From: Eubacterium limosum
GTDB lineage: Bacteria > Bacillota > Clostridia > Eubacteriales > Eubacteriaceae
Direction of reading: 5' to 3'
Assembly: GCF_000807675.2 (NCBI RefSeq)
Contig: NZ_CP019962.1
Span: forward strand, 1,984,001-2,048,000
Length of the DNA stretch: 64,000 nucleotides
Of this stretch, positions 50,133 to 59,655 are shown in pieces (the stretch's first letter is position 1; each line of letters opens with the position of its first letter). The notes beneath the pieces were generated by a model. That model ran no database searches. It was not told the origin of the DNA and saw nothing but the letters and a program-made list of their open reading frames with translations. The position numbers and the translations under genes are program-made.

Positions 50133-50474
50133 AGCAAAAGAACGGTTGTTCCGGCCGGCTTTTGTTATCAGCGTCTGACCATTGGGGACACACCGGATAC
50201 CGGCCATTGTATACACTGCCTGAACAGTGTGTATCTGGAGGGAGAAAAGCTGTGGATACGTATTGACGCACGGGGAAATACCTTTGGAAAAAATGCTCAG
50301 TTTAGTAAAGAGCATTTAGAAAGGGAGCAGTTGGCTTTTCCTGTCCGACCAGAGTGTGGTGAGAAAGACTATCCAGAAATCTATGTCAGTCCGGCGCCTG
50401 CCACCATAAAGGCTCTCGAAACAAATGAGGATGCTCTTAATATGATTTTACATGGCCTACCAGAAGACATATAA
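50133..50474 (+). pseudogene. 5'-truncated transglutaminase-like domain remnant
   Basis: Directly after the TAA of the glycosylase gene the next frame is open for about 113 codons with no acceptable early start; only a GTG at 50229 is possible. It reads FCYQRLTIGDTPDT, GHCIHCLNSVYLEGEKLWIRIDARGN, then AQFSKE and REQLAFPVRPECGEKDYPEI, matching the C-terminal part of transglutaminase-like proteins (catalytic His and Asp regions). The catalytic-cysteine half is missing. It is either a decayed gene end joined by deletion or, less likely, a small protein of 81 residues starting at 50229. Confidence 0.6.
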
Positions 50475-50486
50475 GGGAGAAATGAA

Positions 50487-51548
50487 ATGAAGTCAGAAAA
50501 AATGATGAAAGGGCTTGTCTGTCACGAGTCCGGCGCCATCGAGCTTTTGGATATGCCGCGTCCAAAGCTTGAGGAAGACACCGACGCCATTGTCCGTGTG
50601 ACACTCTCAACCATTTGCACCAGCGACCTTCACATCATGCACGGAGCAGTTCCAAGGGCTGTTCCCGAAAAGGTGCTTGGCCACGAGTTTGTGGGTGAAG
50701 TTGCTGAGGTGGGGAGAAGTGTTAAAAAGTTAAAACCGGGAGCGCGCGTTGCGGCCAACTGTATCACTTTCTGTGGAGAGTGTGCGTACTGCCGGCAGGG
50801 CTTTATCAACAACTGTGAAAAAGGAGGCTGGGAGCTGGGATGCCGGATTGACGGCTGCCAGGCCGAATATGTAAGAGTCCCCTTTGCAGATATGGGACTG
50901 ACTGAAATACCAGATACTGTCACAGACAAAGAGGCGTTGCTACTTGGAGATATTTTGTCAAGCGGCTACTTCGGGGCGGAGCTCTGTGAGATAAAACCTG
51001 GTGATACCATTGCGGTTATCGGAGCCGGACCGGTGGGGCTCTGTGCCATGAGCTGTGCGCGGATGTTTGGCGCGGCCCGGATCATCGCATTGGATATTCA
51101 GGATGAACGTCTGAAATTGGCGGTAGAACAGGGATTGGCAGATGAGACAGTCAACCCGTCTTCAGAGGACGCTGAGAAGGCGGTTGCAGCCTTAACAGAT
51201 GGCCGCGGGGCAGACGGCGTGATCGAGGCGGCCGGCGGCGAGAACACCTTTGAGCTGGCTTGGAAACTGGCGCGGCCCAACGCTGTCGTCGCCCTGATTG
51301 CCATGTACGAAAAGGCTCAGACACTTCCGCTTGAAAAGATGTATGGAAAAAATCTGATCTTCAAGACCGGCGGCGTAGACGCTGTGCATTGTGAGCGCCT
51401 TATGAAGCTCATTGAGGCCGGACGGATCAATACAGAATTCCTCATAACGCACGAGGCCCCTCTCAATGATATTCTAGAGGGCTACCGTATATTTGAGAAG
51501 AAGCTGGATCACTGCATTAAATGGGCAGTGACACCTTATCAACGTTAG
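50487..51548 (+). CDS. Zinc-dependent medium-chain alcohol dehydrogenase
   Basis: 353 residues, ATG at 50487 after GGGAG. The catalytic zinc ligands lie in STICTSDLHIMHG and GHEFVGEV; the structural zinc cysteines are in CGECAYCRQGFINNC; the NAD(P)-binding motif is GAGPVG near residue 180. The sequence is nearest to secondary-alcohol/threonine-type dehydrogenases (AALTDGRGADGVIEAAGG). Physiological substrate is not evident; an anaerobe could use it to reduce an aldehyde or ketone as electron sink. Confidence 0.9.
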   Translation: MKSEKMMKGLVCHESGAIELLDMPRPKLEEDTDAIVRVTLSTICTSDLHIMHGAVPRAVPEKVLGHEFVGEVAEVGRSVKKLKPGARVAANCITFCGECAYCRQGFINNCEKGGWELGCRIDGCQAEYVRVPFADMGLTEIPDTVTDKEALLLGDILSSGYFGAELCEIKPGDTIAVIGAGPVGLCAMSCARMFGAARIIALDIQDERLKLAVEQGLADETVNPSSEDAEKAVAALTDGRGADGVIEAAGGENTFELAWKLARPNAVVALIAMYEKAQTLPLEKMYGKNLIFKTGGVDAVHCERLMKLIEAGRINTEFLITHEAPLNDILEGYRIFEKKLDHCIKWAVTPYQR

Positions 51549-51558
51549 CTTTGGTTAT

Positions 51559-51819
51559 TTAGAGGTATTCGAGTATGCCATATGGGGTAAGGACGATGGT
51601 GCCAGCAGCGATAAGCTGTTCAGTGCCTTTTTGCAAAGCGCTGAGAGAGTCACAGCCACCGTCTTCCTCCAGCATCAGGGCATAACCCTCTTTCTGCATG
51701 CCGGGGTACAGAATAAAGTCCACGCCTTCCTGCATTAACGAAAGCTTAGGATCAATCGCAGCGATGATTTTTTCCTTGAACATGTTTTTCTCATTGGAAG
51801 ATAAACTAAGAGTTTCCAT
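51559..51819 (-). CDS. Small protein of unknown function
   Basis: 86 residues; the ATG at 51819 has AAGGAGCG upstream. I do not recognise a family. It begins METLSLSSNEKNMFKEKIIAAIDPKLSLM, has a central EGVDFILYPGMQKEGYALMLEEDGG, and ends with hydrophobic TIVLTPYGILEYL. No membrane helix or cysteine-rich site stands out. It lies between convergent ADH and the upstream branching-enzyme gene and is preceded by the family hairpin at 51841. Confidence 0.6.
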   Translation of the reverse strand: METLSLSSNEKNMFKEKIIAAIDPKLSLMQEGVDFILYPGMQKEGYALMLEEDGGCDSLSALQKGTEQLIAAGTIVLTPYGILEYL

Positions 51820-51840
51820 AAAAGCGCTCCTTTCACAATA

Positions 51841-51875
51841 AGGAGATGATGCGGCGTAACGCCGTATTCTCTCCT
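51841..51875. repeat. GATGATGCGGC hairpin without clear T-run
   Basis: AGGAGA (51841-51846) pairs with TCTCCT (51870-51875) and inner CGGCGT with ACGCCG. It has the sequence of the terminator family but no adjacent T-run; it lies in the leader of the small gene at 51559, so it may be a relocated or decaying copy. Confidence 0.7.
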
Positions 51876-51908
51876 GCAACTATAACATGTGCGGGGCCAA
51901 AATACAAG

Positions 51909-51950
51909 AAAGGGCGGATTACGCATTGTAATATCCGCCTTTTCTTTTTT
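51909..51950 (-). terminator. Terminator of the branching-enzyme gene
   Basis: GGCGGAT (51913-51919) pairs with ATCCGCC (51933-51939), with TAC/GTA inside. It directly follows the glgB stop on the minus strand, ending in CTTTCTTGTATT; the plus strand has the better T-run. Confidence 0.65.
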
Positions 51951-53943
51951 AACGTGCCGGGGCGTATACGGCGGCTGAGCGTTTTGGAATATACAGGGTG
52001 GTAAGCTGACCGGGGCAGTCTGCCTTAGCGTCAATGGGGTCAGGCTCTGTGTCCATCCAGCCGCCAAAATGGCGGGATTCTGTGTTGAGAATGGGCTGAT
52101 AGCCGTTGTTGTCAGGAAGTGGGATGAAGCCGCTGAAATCTCTTGTGGGATGGAAATTAAAGGCGAAGAGATAAGGTCCCTTTGAATAGAGCAGCAGTTT
52201 TGCCCAGGTGTCAATGAGCAGAAGTTCAGACGGATATTCAAGCAGCTTTGTCTCCTTGACAAAATGGATCATGGCTTTGTCAAAATCCTGCAAATAGCGG
52301 TATCGAAGGTTTGTGTCCTCTGCCAGATGCCACTGCCGGCGGGCATACTGGTAGCTCCAGCCGTTATCCTCACGCGGGAGATCAATCCATTCGGGATGAC
52401 CAAACTCGTTACCCATAAAGTTCATATAGCCCTCGCCGGCGCAGGTACAGGTGATCAGCCGGATCATTTTATGCAAAGACATGGCGCGTTCAATAACAGG
52501 GTTCTGGTTAAAAACATTCATATCACTGTACATGTCCTGGTCGGCCAGCCAGAACATGATGGTTTTGTCACCGACAATGGCCTGATCGTGGGATTCGGCA
52601 TAGCCAATGACCTTTTCACCTGGCCGGCGCTGTGTAAGCTCATGCCAGAGTGCGTTTAAATCCCAGTCCTCGTCTCTTAAATCCCTTAATGTATGAATCC
52701 AGAAATCGGGGAGGCCCATGCCCAGCCGGTAGTCAAAGCCAAGCCCGCCCTGAGAGACGGGAAGCGCCATGCCGGGAAGTCCGCTCATATCTTCAGCGAT
52801 AAGGAAACAATCCGGCTTTATTTCCTTTGCAAGGGCAGAAGCCATCTGGAGATAGGTAAGGCCGGACATATCCGTATTGGATGAAAAGTACTGATCGTAT
52901 GAATTAAAGTTTACGCCCAGGCCATGGTTATGGTACAGCATAGAGGTAACACCGTCAAAACGGAAGCCGTCAAAATGGTATTCGTCCAGCCAGAATTTTA
53001 TATTGGACAAGAGAAAATGGAGAACCTCGGGCTTATCGTAATTAAAAACCTTTGAACCCCAGGCAGGATGATCACCCTCCGGGCCGGCATGAAAAAACTG
53101 ATACTCTGTTCCGTCAAATGCTCCAATACCGTCCAGAACATTGCGTGAGGCGTGGGAGTGTACTAAATCGAGGATAACCGCGATACCCAGGCGGTGCGCT
53201 GTGTCAATGAGTACCTTTAAGTCCTCGGGAGTACCAAAGCGGGAGGAAACCGCAAAGAAATTAGAAACCTGATAGCCAAAGGAGGCGTAATAAGGGTGCT
53301 CCATAACAGCCATAAGCTGGACAGCGTTGTAGCCAAGTCCGGCAATGTGTGGCAGCATGTTTTGTGTAAACTCGCTGAAGGTTGAGACCTCCGGAGCCTC
53401 TCCGGCAATGCCGATGTGAGCTTCATAGATGAGCGGCGGCACGGATTGATCGGGGTGAAAGGCCTTATCATGCCATTTGTAGGGCTGTTCGGGATTCCAG
53501 ATCTGCCCGTCAAAGGCAAAGGTGTCTTTATTTTGTATTACACGCTTACAATAGAGCGGAATCCGGTCAAAGGACTGTTCCTTGGTATTAATATGTACTT
53601 TAACCCGTGAGCCATGTGCCAGCGCTTTTTTTCCTGGGAGAAAGACTTCCCATCTGCCGCTGCCCAAAGGCTTTAAAGGGGTAGTGGCTCTATTCCATCC
53701 GTTAAAATCACCAATGAGAAAAACAGATTTGGCGTTCGGAGCCCACTCACGGTATACCCAACCATCTTTTTTTCGGTGAAAGCCGAAGTAAAGGTCACCG
53801 TCTGCAAAATCAGAAAGGCTCTTTTTATTTTTCAAAAGAGCCTTTTTTTTCATATTAAACCGTTTATTTCGCCATTCGATTGCAGACTTATAGGATTCCA
53901 AATAAGGATCTATCTTTAAAATTTCTAAATTAACTGAAGACAT
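51949..53943 (-). CDS. glgB: 1,4-alpha-glucan branching enzyme, GH13_8 (eukaryote-like) type
   Basis: 664 residues, ATG at 53943 after GGAG. An N-terminal CBM48 (YREWAPNAKSVFLIGDFNGWN, about 65-140) is followed by a GH13 barrel with the nucleophile in DGFRFDGVTSM, acid/base in LIAEDMSG, transition-state Asp in YAESHDQ, then the C-terminal beta domain. Segments such as YYASFGYQVSNFFAVSSRFGTPEDLK and HSHASRNVLDGI resemble the eukaryotic-type branching enzyme (GBE1/Sbe). No glgA, glgC or glgP adjoins, so it is an orphan in place. It forms alpha-1,6 branches in a storage glucan. Confidence 0.9.
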   Translation of the reverse strand: MSSVNLEILKIDPYLESYKSAIEWRNKRFNMKKKALLKNKKSLSDFADGDLYFGFHRKKDGWVYREWAPNAKSVFLIGDFNGWNRATTPLKPLGSGRWEVFLPGKKALAHGSRVKVHINTKEQSFDRIPLYCKRVIQNKDTFAFDGQIWNPEQPYKWHDKAFHPDQSVPPLIYEAHIGIAGEAPEVSTFSEFTQNMLPHIAGLGYNAVQLMAVMEHPYYASFGYQVSNFFAVSSRFGTPEDLKVLIDTAHRLGIAVILDLVHSHASRNVLDGIGAFDGTEYQFFHAGPEGDHPAWGSKVFNYDKPEVLHFLLSNIKFWLDEYHFDGFRFDGVTSMLYHNHGLGVNFNSYDQYFSSNTDMSGLTYLQMASALAKEIKPDCFLIAEDMSGLPGMALPVSQGGLGFDYRLGMGLPDFWIHTLRDLRDEDWDLNALWHELTQRRPGEKVIGYAESHDQAIVGDKTIMFWLADQDMYSDMNVFNQNPVIERAMSLHKMIRLITCTCAGEGYMNFMGNEFGHPEWIDLPREDNGWSYQYARRQWHLAEDTNLRYRYLQDFDKAMIHFVKETKLLEYPSELLLIDTWAKLLLYSKGPYLFAFNFHPTRDFSGFIPLPDNNGYQPILNTESRHFGGWMDTEPDPIDAKADCPGQLTTLYIPKRSAAVYAPAR

Positions 53944-54024
53944 TTAATCAACTCCTTAGCTTGCTTTATAAATACCCTTTTGAGTAAAGAATAAAACAAC
54001 TGAGAGAAGAATTATAGTCTGAAA

Positions 54025-54504
54025 TTATGATAAAACAGGAAGAAGCCAGCCGTAGCCCTCCGCCTCCATTTGATCCTTTGGGATAAACCGGAGCGCGGCA
54101 CTGTTGATGCAGTAGCGTTCACCGCCAAGGGCAGTGGGTCCGTCATCAAAGACATGACCAAGGTGTGCGTCGCCCGTCCGGCTGCGTACCTCTGTCCGGA
54201 CCATGCCGTAGCTGGTATCTTTGTGCTCACGGATCGTATCCGGATCAATGGGTTTCGAAAAAGAAGGCCAGCCACATCCGGCGTCGAATTTATCAGATGA
54301 GGAAAAGAGAGGTTCACCAGTGGTGATGTCCACATAAATTCCAGGTTCAAACTGGTCCCAGTATTCACCGGTAAAGGCGTGTTCCGTCATGCTGTTTTGT
54401 GTCACCTCATAGGCTTCGGGTGATAGTGTCTCTTTTAAGGACTGGTCGTCAGGCTTTTTATATGTATCTGGTACTTTAGCTGATTTTGGGGTATGTTGTT
54501 TCAT
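54025..54504 (-). CDS. msrB: Peptide-methionine (R)-S-oxide reductase MsrB
   Basis: 159 residues; the ATG at 54504 has AGGAGG upstream. The selenocysteine/cysteine motif position is Cys in [11 protein letters not shown], the substrate Trp-His region is AGCGWPSF and [13 protein letters not shown]. The zinc-binding CXXC pairs of the metal form are absent. It repairs methionine-R-sulfoxide in proteins after oxygen exposure. It lies 81 bases upstream of glgB, without visible coupling. Confidence 0.9.
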   Translation of the reverse strand: MKQHTPKSAKVPDTYKKPDDQSLKETLSPEAYEVTQNSMTEHAFTGEYWDQFEPGIYVDITTGEPLFSSSDKFDAGCGWPSFSKPIDPDTIREHKDTSYGMVRTEVRSRTGDAHLGHVFDDGPTALGGERYCINSAALRFIPKDQMEAEGYGWLLPVLS

Positions 54505-54627
54505 AGGAAAACCTCCTTGCATAAGATGATTTGATTATACCCAATTTGACACAAAGCACGCTTAAATAAAATAATAGGGAGGAGGGAAGGATGTTTCTGT
54601 TGATAAACTTAAGAAATCAGCAAAAGC

Positions 54628-54656
54628 TTGACAAATTGAAACAGAGAAAGTAAAAT
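54628..54656 (+). promoter_or_regulatory. Promoter of the M-box leader
   Basis: TTGACA (54628-54633), 17 bases, TAAAAT (54651-54656). Confidence 0.8.
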
Positions 54657-54664
54657 AGCACTGA

Positions 54665-54835
54665 AATAAATATTTCGGTAGGTGAGGCTACCACAGGGAT
54701 ATGGATTACTGCCGCAAACTAGTGGAGACACTACAAGAGGGTCAACAGTTTATGTCGAAAACAAGGCATTGACTAATGTAATTTCACCGCCCTGTGAAGC
54801 TAAAGCTTGAACGGTGAACGGATAAGAGACGATTT
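54665..54835 (+). ncRNA. M-box (ykoK) magnesium riboswitch
   Basis: Conserved segments of the M-box occur in order: GGTAGGTGAGGCTACC (54677-54692), ATGGATTACTGCCGC (54701-54715), GGGTCAACAG near 54740, and GAAGCTAAAGCTTG (54797-54810). High Mg2+ should fold the aptamer and favour the terminator at 54850, lowering mgtA expression. Confidence 0.9.
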
Positions 54836-54849
54836 TTTTGATATGTTGT

Positions 54850-54885
54850 CCTCTGTCATTGCTTGGGCTTTGGCAGAGGTTTTTT
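54850..54885 (+). terminator. Riboswitch-controlled terminator of the mgtA leader
   Basis: CCTCTGTCA (54850-54858) pairs with TGGCAGAGG (54871-54879) with one mismatch, followed by six T. It is the expression platform of the M-box. Confidence 0.8.
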
Positions 54886-54929
54886 ATTGCAACAAAATAA
54901 GTATAAAGTTGAAAAGGCAGGTGAGAGAA

Positions 54930-55046
54930 ATGGACATTGGACGAGAGAAAGGCATAGGTCCCGGAAGGGCAGAGGAAGCAGTGGAGGAACCGTGCAGACA
55001 AAAGAAATGGGTCTGTTTTTCCACCTCCGGCAGCTGCCTTTACTGA
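54930..55046 (+). CDS. Candidate 38-residue protein between the M-box terminator and mgtA
   Basis: ATG at 54930 with GGCAGGTGAGAG upstream; ends with TGA at 55044-55046, 50 bases before mgtA. It has a polar N-terminal half (MDIGREKGIGPGRAEEAVEE) and a Cys-containing C-terminal half (RQKKWVCFSTSGSCLY). No family recognised. Position after the attenuator means it would be made only in low magnesium. The ORF has a good ribosome site but no conservation evidence. Confidence 0.45.
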   Translation: MDIGREKGIGPGRAEEAVEEPCRQKKWVCFSTSGSCLY

Positions 55047-55096
55047 GGCTTGTGTCTTAACAGAACTGATAAACAAAAATTCAGGAGGTTAAGACA

Positions 55097-57748
55097 ATGA
55101 AAATGATTTTAAATAATGTAAAAGACAGATTGCTGGAGGCCGCCGTTACAGAGCAAAACGCTCTTGTAAAGGCTTATGGTGCCGGAAGCTACAATGAAGA
55201 AAAGGCCGCTGAAATGCGTGAGGCCTTTGGCGAAAATAAACTGAGCCGCCATCAGAATGATTCTGTCCTGAAGCGGATTTTTGAGGCTTTTGTCAATCCC
55301 TTTACGGTTATTCTGATTGTGCTGGCACTGGTCTCATTTGTGACAGATGTCATGCTGGCAGCCCCGGAAGAAAAAGATCCTGTGTTTGTGATGATTGTTG
55401 GAGTCATGGTGCTGATCAGCGGATCACTGCGTTTTTTTCAGGAACAGAAATCAGACCGGGCAGCCGAACGGCTTGGCGAAATGGTTGAAACAACCGCCGC
55501 AGTCGACAGGAGTCCGGCCGGAAAAGCAGAGATCCCCCTGGATGAAATTGTGGTGGGGGATATTATCTATCTGGCGGCTGGGGATATGGTTCCGGCCGAT
55601 GTGAGAATCCTGAACGCGCGCGATCTTTTTATCAGCCAGTCCTCCCTGACAGGAGAAAGCGAAGCGGTCGAAAAGTATGGAAACCCGGTGGAAAATGCGG
55701 AGAACGATCCGCTGTCCTGCAATAATCTGGCTTTTATGGGTACGAATGTCGTCAGCGGGTCTGCAAAAGCTTTAGTACTGGCAGTGGGCGATGATACTAT
55801 TTTTGGTTCTCTTGCCAGCCAGCTGAGTCCAAAGCGTCAGGATACAAGTTTTGATAAAGGGGTCAATTCTGTTTCATGGGTTTTGATCCGCTTTATGCTG
55901 GTCATGGTACCTCTGGTATTTTTAGCCAATGGACTGACAAAAGGAGACTGGCCTGAAGCCTTCTTATTCGCGATCTCAGTCGCTGTCGGGCTGACACCAG
56001 AGATGCTGCCGATGATCGTCTCGGCAAATCTCGCGAAAAGCGCTGTGGCCATGTCAAAGAAAAAGGTCATTGTCAAAAATCTGAGTGCGATTCAGAATTT
56101 TGGCGCCATGGATGTTTTATGTACCGATAAAACGGGGACCCTCACGCAGGATAAGGTGGTTCTTGAATACCCGCTGGATATTCATGGTAATGAGGACGAC
56201 CGTGTCATGCGCCACGCTTTTCTGAACAGCTGGCACCAGACAGGACTTAAAAATTTAATGGATCAGGCCGTCATCAATCATGTGGATCTGGGAACTGCAG
56301 CTGTTTTAAAAGAAGAATACCGGAAAGTGGATGAAATCCCATTTGATTTCAACCGCCGCCGTATGAGTGTGGTTGTAGCAGACGGCACCGGCAAGACCCA
56401 GATGATCACAAAAGGTGCCATTGAGGAAATGCTGAGTGTGTGCAGCTATGCGGAGTATAAGGGAAAGGTAGAGCCCATCACCGAGGAGGTCTGGAATGAA
56501 ATCCTCGAGCAGGTACGGCGTTATAATGACGCTGGTATGCGGGTTTTGGGTGTAGCGCAAAAGACAAATCCGGCACCGGTGGGGGTGTTCTCGGTCGCGG
56601 ATGAATCCGACATGGTGCTGATTGGCTACCTGGCTTTTCTCGATCCGCCAAAAGAAAGCACCGAAGCGGCCCTGAAGGTTCTTAAAGAATATGGTGTGGG
56701 TGTTAAAGTGCTGACAGGTGACAATGAAGTAGTGACAAAAGCAATCTGCCGCCAGGTCGGTATGCCGGCCCGGGAGATACTGTTAGGCTCAGACATTGAA
56801 AAAATGGAGGATAACGCCCTGAAAAAAGCTGTGGAAAGGACCGATATCTTTGCAAAGCTCTCACCGCTGCAAAAGGTGCGGATTGTGGAGGCCTTAAAAA
56901 ATAATGGGCACACCACTGGGTTTCTGGGTGATGGGATCAATGACGCCGGTGCCATGAAAGCCGCTGATGTAGGGATTTCGGTCGATACGGCTGTGGATAT
57001 CGCAAGAGAATCCGCGGATATTATTCTGCTGGAAAAAGATCTGATGGTGCTGGAAGAAGGTGTGGTAGAGGGCCGTAAAACCTATGCCAACATCATTAAA
57101 TATATTAAAATGACCGCGAGCTCAAATTTTGGCAATATGTTTTCTGTTTTGGCGGCCAGCATTTTTCTGCCAATGTTGCCAATGCTGCCCATGCAGCTTT
57201 TAGTGCTCAACCTGATTTATGACATTTCCTGCACGGCTATCCCGTGGGACAATGTCGATCCGGAATATTTGAAAATGCCAAGAAAATGGGACGCCTCCTC
57301 CATTGTCAAATTTATGCTGTGGATGGGGCCTGCCAGCTCTGTGTTCGATATTACCACCTATTTGTTCCTGTTCTTCTACATTTGCCCTATGGTTTTCGGC
57401 GGTGCCTTCCATACCCTTGGCCAAACAGCTCAGATAGGTTTTATTGCGCTGTTCCATGCTGGGTGGTTTGTAGAGTCCCTCTGGACTCAAACACTGGTCA
57501 TTCATATGATTCGTTCGCCAAAGCTGCCTTTTATCGGAAGTCATGCTTCCTGGCAGCTGACAGGATTAACCACCCTGGGGATTGCTGTTGGTACAATTCT
57601 TCCCTTTACCTTTATTGGCGTGGCTCTGGACATGGTGCCGATTCCGGGAATGTATTTTCCGTTCCTTATTGTTACAGTGCTGTTGTATATGGCCCTGGTT
57701 ACAATGCTGAAAAAAATTTTTGTCCGCCGCTATGGCGAGCTGCTTTGA
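55097..57748 (+). CDS. mgtA: Magnesium-translocating P-type ATPase MgtA
   Basis: 883 residues, ATG after AGGAGG. Features in order: N-terminal cytosolic domain, [17 protein letters not shown], dephosphorylation motif [12 protein letters not shown], membrane helices with [16 protein letters not shown], phosphorylation site [15 protein letters not shown]-binding [11 protein letters not shown], hinge [22 protein letters not shown], and C-terminal membrane helices. It imports Mg2+. M-box control agrees with this assignment. It is monocistronic, ended by a terminator. Confidence 0.95.
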   Translation: MKMILNNVKDRLLEAAVTEQNALVKAYGAGSYNEEKAAEMREAFGENKLSRHQNDSVLKRIFEAFVNPFTVILIVLALVSFVTDVMLAAPEEKDPVFVMIVGVMVLISGSLRFFQEQKSDRAAERLGEMVETTAAVDRSPAGKAEIPLDEIVVGDIIYLAAGDMVPADVRILNARDLFISQSSLTGESEAVEKYGNPVENAENDPLSCNNLAFMGTNVVSGSAKALVLAVGDDTIFGSLASQLSPKRQDTSFDKGVNSVSWVLIRFMLVMVPLVFLANGLTKGDWPEAFLFAISVAVGLTPEMLPMIVSANLAKSAVAMSKKKVIVKNLSAIQNFGAMDVLCTDKTGTLTQDKVVLEYPLDIHGNEDDRVMRHAFLNSWHQTGLKNLMDQAVINHVDLGTAAVLKEEYRKVDEIPFDFNRRRMSVVVADGTGKTQMITKGAIEEMLSVCSYAEYKGKVEPITEEVWNEILEQVRRYNDAGMRVLGVAQKTNPAPVGVFSVADESDMVLIGYLAFLDPPKESTEAALKVLKEYGVGVKVLTGDNEVVTKAICRQVGMPAREILLGSDIEKMEDNALKKAVERTDIFAKLSPLQKVRIVEALKNNGHTTGFLGDGINDAGAMKAADVGISVDTAVDIARESADIILLEKDLMVLEEGVVEGRKTYANIIKYIKMTASSNFGNMFSVLAASIFLPMLPMLPMQLLVLNLIYDISCTAIPWDNVDPEYLKMPRKWDASSIVKFMLWMGPASSVFDITTYLFLFFYICPMVFGGAFHTLGQTAQIGFIALFHAGWFVESLWTQTLVIHMIRSPKLPFIGSHASWQLTGLTTLGIAVGTILPFTFIGVALDMVPIPGMYFPFLIVTVLLYMALVTMLKKIFVRRYGELL

Positions 57749-57756
57749 GCGTACTG

Positions 57757-57796
57757 GAAACCTGTGCAGGCGAAATGTCCTGTACAGGTTCTTTTT
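57757..57796 (+). terminator. Rho-independent terminator after mgtA
   Basis: AACCTGT-CAGG (57759-57770) pairs with CCTG-ACAGGTT (57779-57790), with one mismatch, then CTTTTT. Confidence 0.85.
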
Positions 57797-57957
57797 ATAT
57801 CAGAGTCACAGCGGTTGTCTCCGGGCGCGTTAAATGATAAAATGTCTGGAAACAGGCTGAAAATAAAGAATGCAACTGCTGGTTGACAAAATGTAAAGAA
57901 GGGGTGGTGGCACGATAAACCATGCCTTTGCTAAAATAGGAGACGGAGGTGGAAAAA

Positions 57958-58764
57958 ATGGCATTTCAAGAAAGGCTGCTTCAGCTTAGAAAGCAAAAGG
58001 GGTTTTCCCAGGAAACGCTCGCAGAGCGTATGGGTGTTTCCAGACAGGCCGTTTCTAAATGGGAATCGGGATTATCCAATCCGGATATCAATAATCTTGT
58101 TCTTTTAAGTGAAATTTTCGAGGTTTCTTTAGATGAGCTCATAAAGGGTGAGGCGCCGCGCGATTCTGAGAAAGAGGAGACTATAAAAGTTGTGGAAGTC
58201 CCTTGGAGTCGGCACTATGAATACAAAAGCCGGCGTCATATTGGCGGTATTCCCCTGGTTCACATAAATGTTGGATGGCGCGGCGGACGTTTCAAGACGC
58301 ATTTCAAGGCAAAAGGCATTATCGCCGTTGGAAACATTGCGACAGGACTTATCTCCATTGGTTTGATTTCATTGGGACTCTTTTCTTTTGGGGCGTTGAG
58401 TTTTGGTCTGCTGGCGATAGGAGGGTTAGCTCTTGGGCTGGTGCTCGCCTGTGGCGGCATGGCCGCAGGGGGCATCGCAATCGGCGGCGTTGCTCTGGGA
58501 GTCTTTGCGCTCGGCGGACTGGCGGTAGGGATGTTTGCCAGCGGCGGCTGTGCCATCGCTTCCCATATAGCAGTGGGCGGTTATGCAAGAGGGCATATTG
58601 CCTGTGGCGACATCGCCAGAGGAGTGCGGATTGTTGAGCGGCAGATCAGCGGCAGCGGCACAGTCATTGACAGTGAGAGGATGATATCAGCCATCAAGCA
58701 GGAATTTACAGGAATGTGGGCGCCGTTCCGGGAGTTTCTGATAATGCTTTATGGGGGATGGTAA
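57958..58764 (+). CDS. XRE-family HTH protein with a long glycine-pentad repeat domain
   Basis: 268 residues. The ATG at 57958 is preferred over a GTG nine bases earlier, because CGGAGG is eight bases upstream. Residues about 5-62 are a Cro/C1-type helix-turn-helix (FSQETLAERMGVSRQAVSKWESG). Residues about 118-222 carry a repeat with glycine every fifth position: G120, 125, 130, 135, 140, 145, 150, 155, 160, then 166, 171, 176, 181, 186, 191, 196, 207, 212, 217, 222, with Ala/Ser two places before many of them. This may fold as a regular helix or solenoid or associate with the membrane. Such tails occur in some Firmicute HTH proteins; function unknown. Confidence 0.8.
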   Translation: MAFQERLLQLRKQKGFSQETLAERMGVSRQAVSKWESGLSNPDINNLVLLSEIFEVSLDELIKGEAPRDSEKEETIKVVEVPWSRHYEYKSRRHIGGIPLVHINVGWRGGRFKTHFKAKGIIAVGNIATGLISIGLISLGLFSFGALSFGLLAIGGLALGLVLACGGMAAGGIAIGGVALGVFALGGLAVGMFASGGCAIASHIAVGGYARGHIACGDIARGVRIVERQISGSGTVIDSERMISAIKQEFTGMWAPFREFLIMLYGGW

Positions 58765-58775
58765 GGAGTTGAAAA

Positions 58776-59642
58776 ATGAAAATATACATTGTTGATTCAT
58801 TTACAGAAAAGCGTTTCTTTGGTAATCAGGCGGGGGTCGTTCTTCTTGAAAACGGAGAGGATTTCCCGAATCCGGATTTTATGCGTCTGCTGGCCGCAGA
58901 GCTGCGTTATTCTGAAACAGCCTTTGTAAAGAAACTGGAAAGAGAAGCCTTTAATCTGAGGTATTTTACACCAGTGCAGGAGGTTGAGCTCTGTGGGCAC
59001 GCAACGATTGCGGCCTTTACTGTTTTGCGTGAGGAGGGCGTCATAAAAGCTGGAAGCTACAGGGCTGAGACAATGGCCGGCTCCCTTGAGATCGAAGTAT
59101 CCGGTAAAGATATTTGGATGGAAATGGCTGCGCCAAAAACCATTAAAACCTTTGAGCGGGAAGAAAGCATCGTTCTTTATGCTTCTCTGGCGCTTGACAA
59201 ATCTGACGAAGCAGAAGCGATGGCGCCCCAGATAATAAACACAGGCCTCAGTGATATTATGCTGCCGGTAAAAAACCAAAGGGCTTTGGAAACAGCGGTA
59301 TTAAACGCTCGGGAGGTTTCTCGATTATCTGCTGTTTATGATGTGACAGGGATTCATCTTTTCTGTCTGGAAGAGGATCAGGAAATCACTGCCCGCTGTC
59401 GTAACTTTGCGCCAGCCTGTGGGATTGATGAGGAATCCGCCACAGGCACCTCCAATGGCGCGCTGACCTGGTACCTCAGGCAGCATAGCATTATAAAGCC
59501 CGGTGAGATCAATCATTTTATTCAGGGCGAGGCTATGGGAAAGCCTTCGGTGATTAAAACAATTTTTGATGAGAAAGAGGAAGAACCGCGCATCCGGGTT
59601 GGTGGTACGGCGGTCGTTGTGCTTAAGGGAACGCTTATTTAG
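58776..59642 (+). CDS. PhzF family isomerase-like protein
   Basis: 288 residues, ATG 11 bases after the XRE stop with AAGGAG upstream. The PhzF fold (two diaminopimelate-epimerase-like halves) shows VDSFTEKRFFGNQAGVVL, the catalytic glutamate E47 in RYSETAF, VELCGHATIAA near residue 72 and GIDEESATGTSNGAL in the second half. Bacterial PhzF homologues isomerise small acids; no phenazine genes are present, so the substrate is unknown. It may be cotranscribed with the XRE gene. Confidence 0.85.
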   Translation: MKIYIVDSFTEKRFFGNQAGVVLLENGEDFPNPDFMRLLAAELRYSETAFVKKLEREAFNLRYFTPVQEVELCGHATIAAFTVLREEGVIKAGSYRAETMAGSLEIEVSGKDIWMEMAAPKTIKTFEREESIVLYASLALDKSDEAEAMAPQIINTGLSDIMLPVKNQRALETAVLNAREVSRLSAVYDVTGIHLFCLEEDQEITARCRNFAPACGIDEESATGTSNGALTWYLRQHSIIKPGEINHFIQGEAMGKPSVIKTIFDEKEEEPRIRVGGTAVVVLKGTLI

Positions 59643-59655
59643 ATTAACAAAGAGT

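Noticed and set aside
50229-50474. Intact 81-residue protein from GTG
   Set aside because: The frame upstream of the GTG is also transglutaminase-like, so the GTG is probably internal to a truncated gene; kept as pseudogene.
54807-55046. 80-codon version of the small mgtA leader ORF
   Set aside because: Its N-terminal half runs through the M-box 3' end and terminator; the internal ATG at 54930 has the ribosome site.
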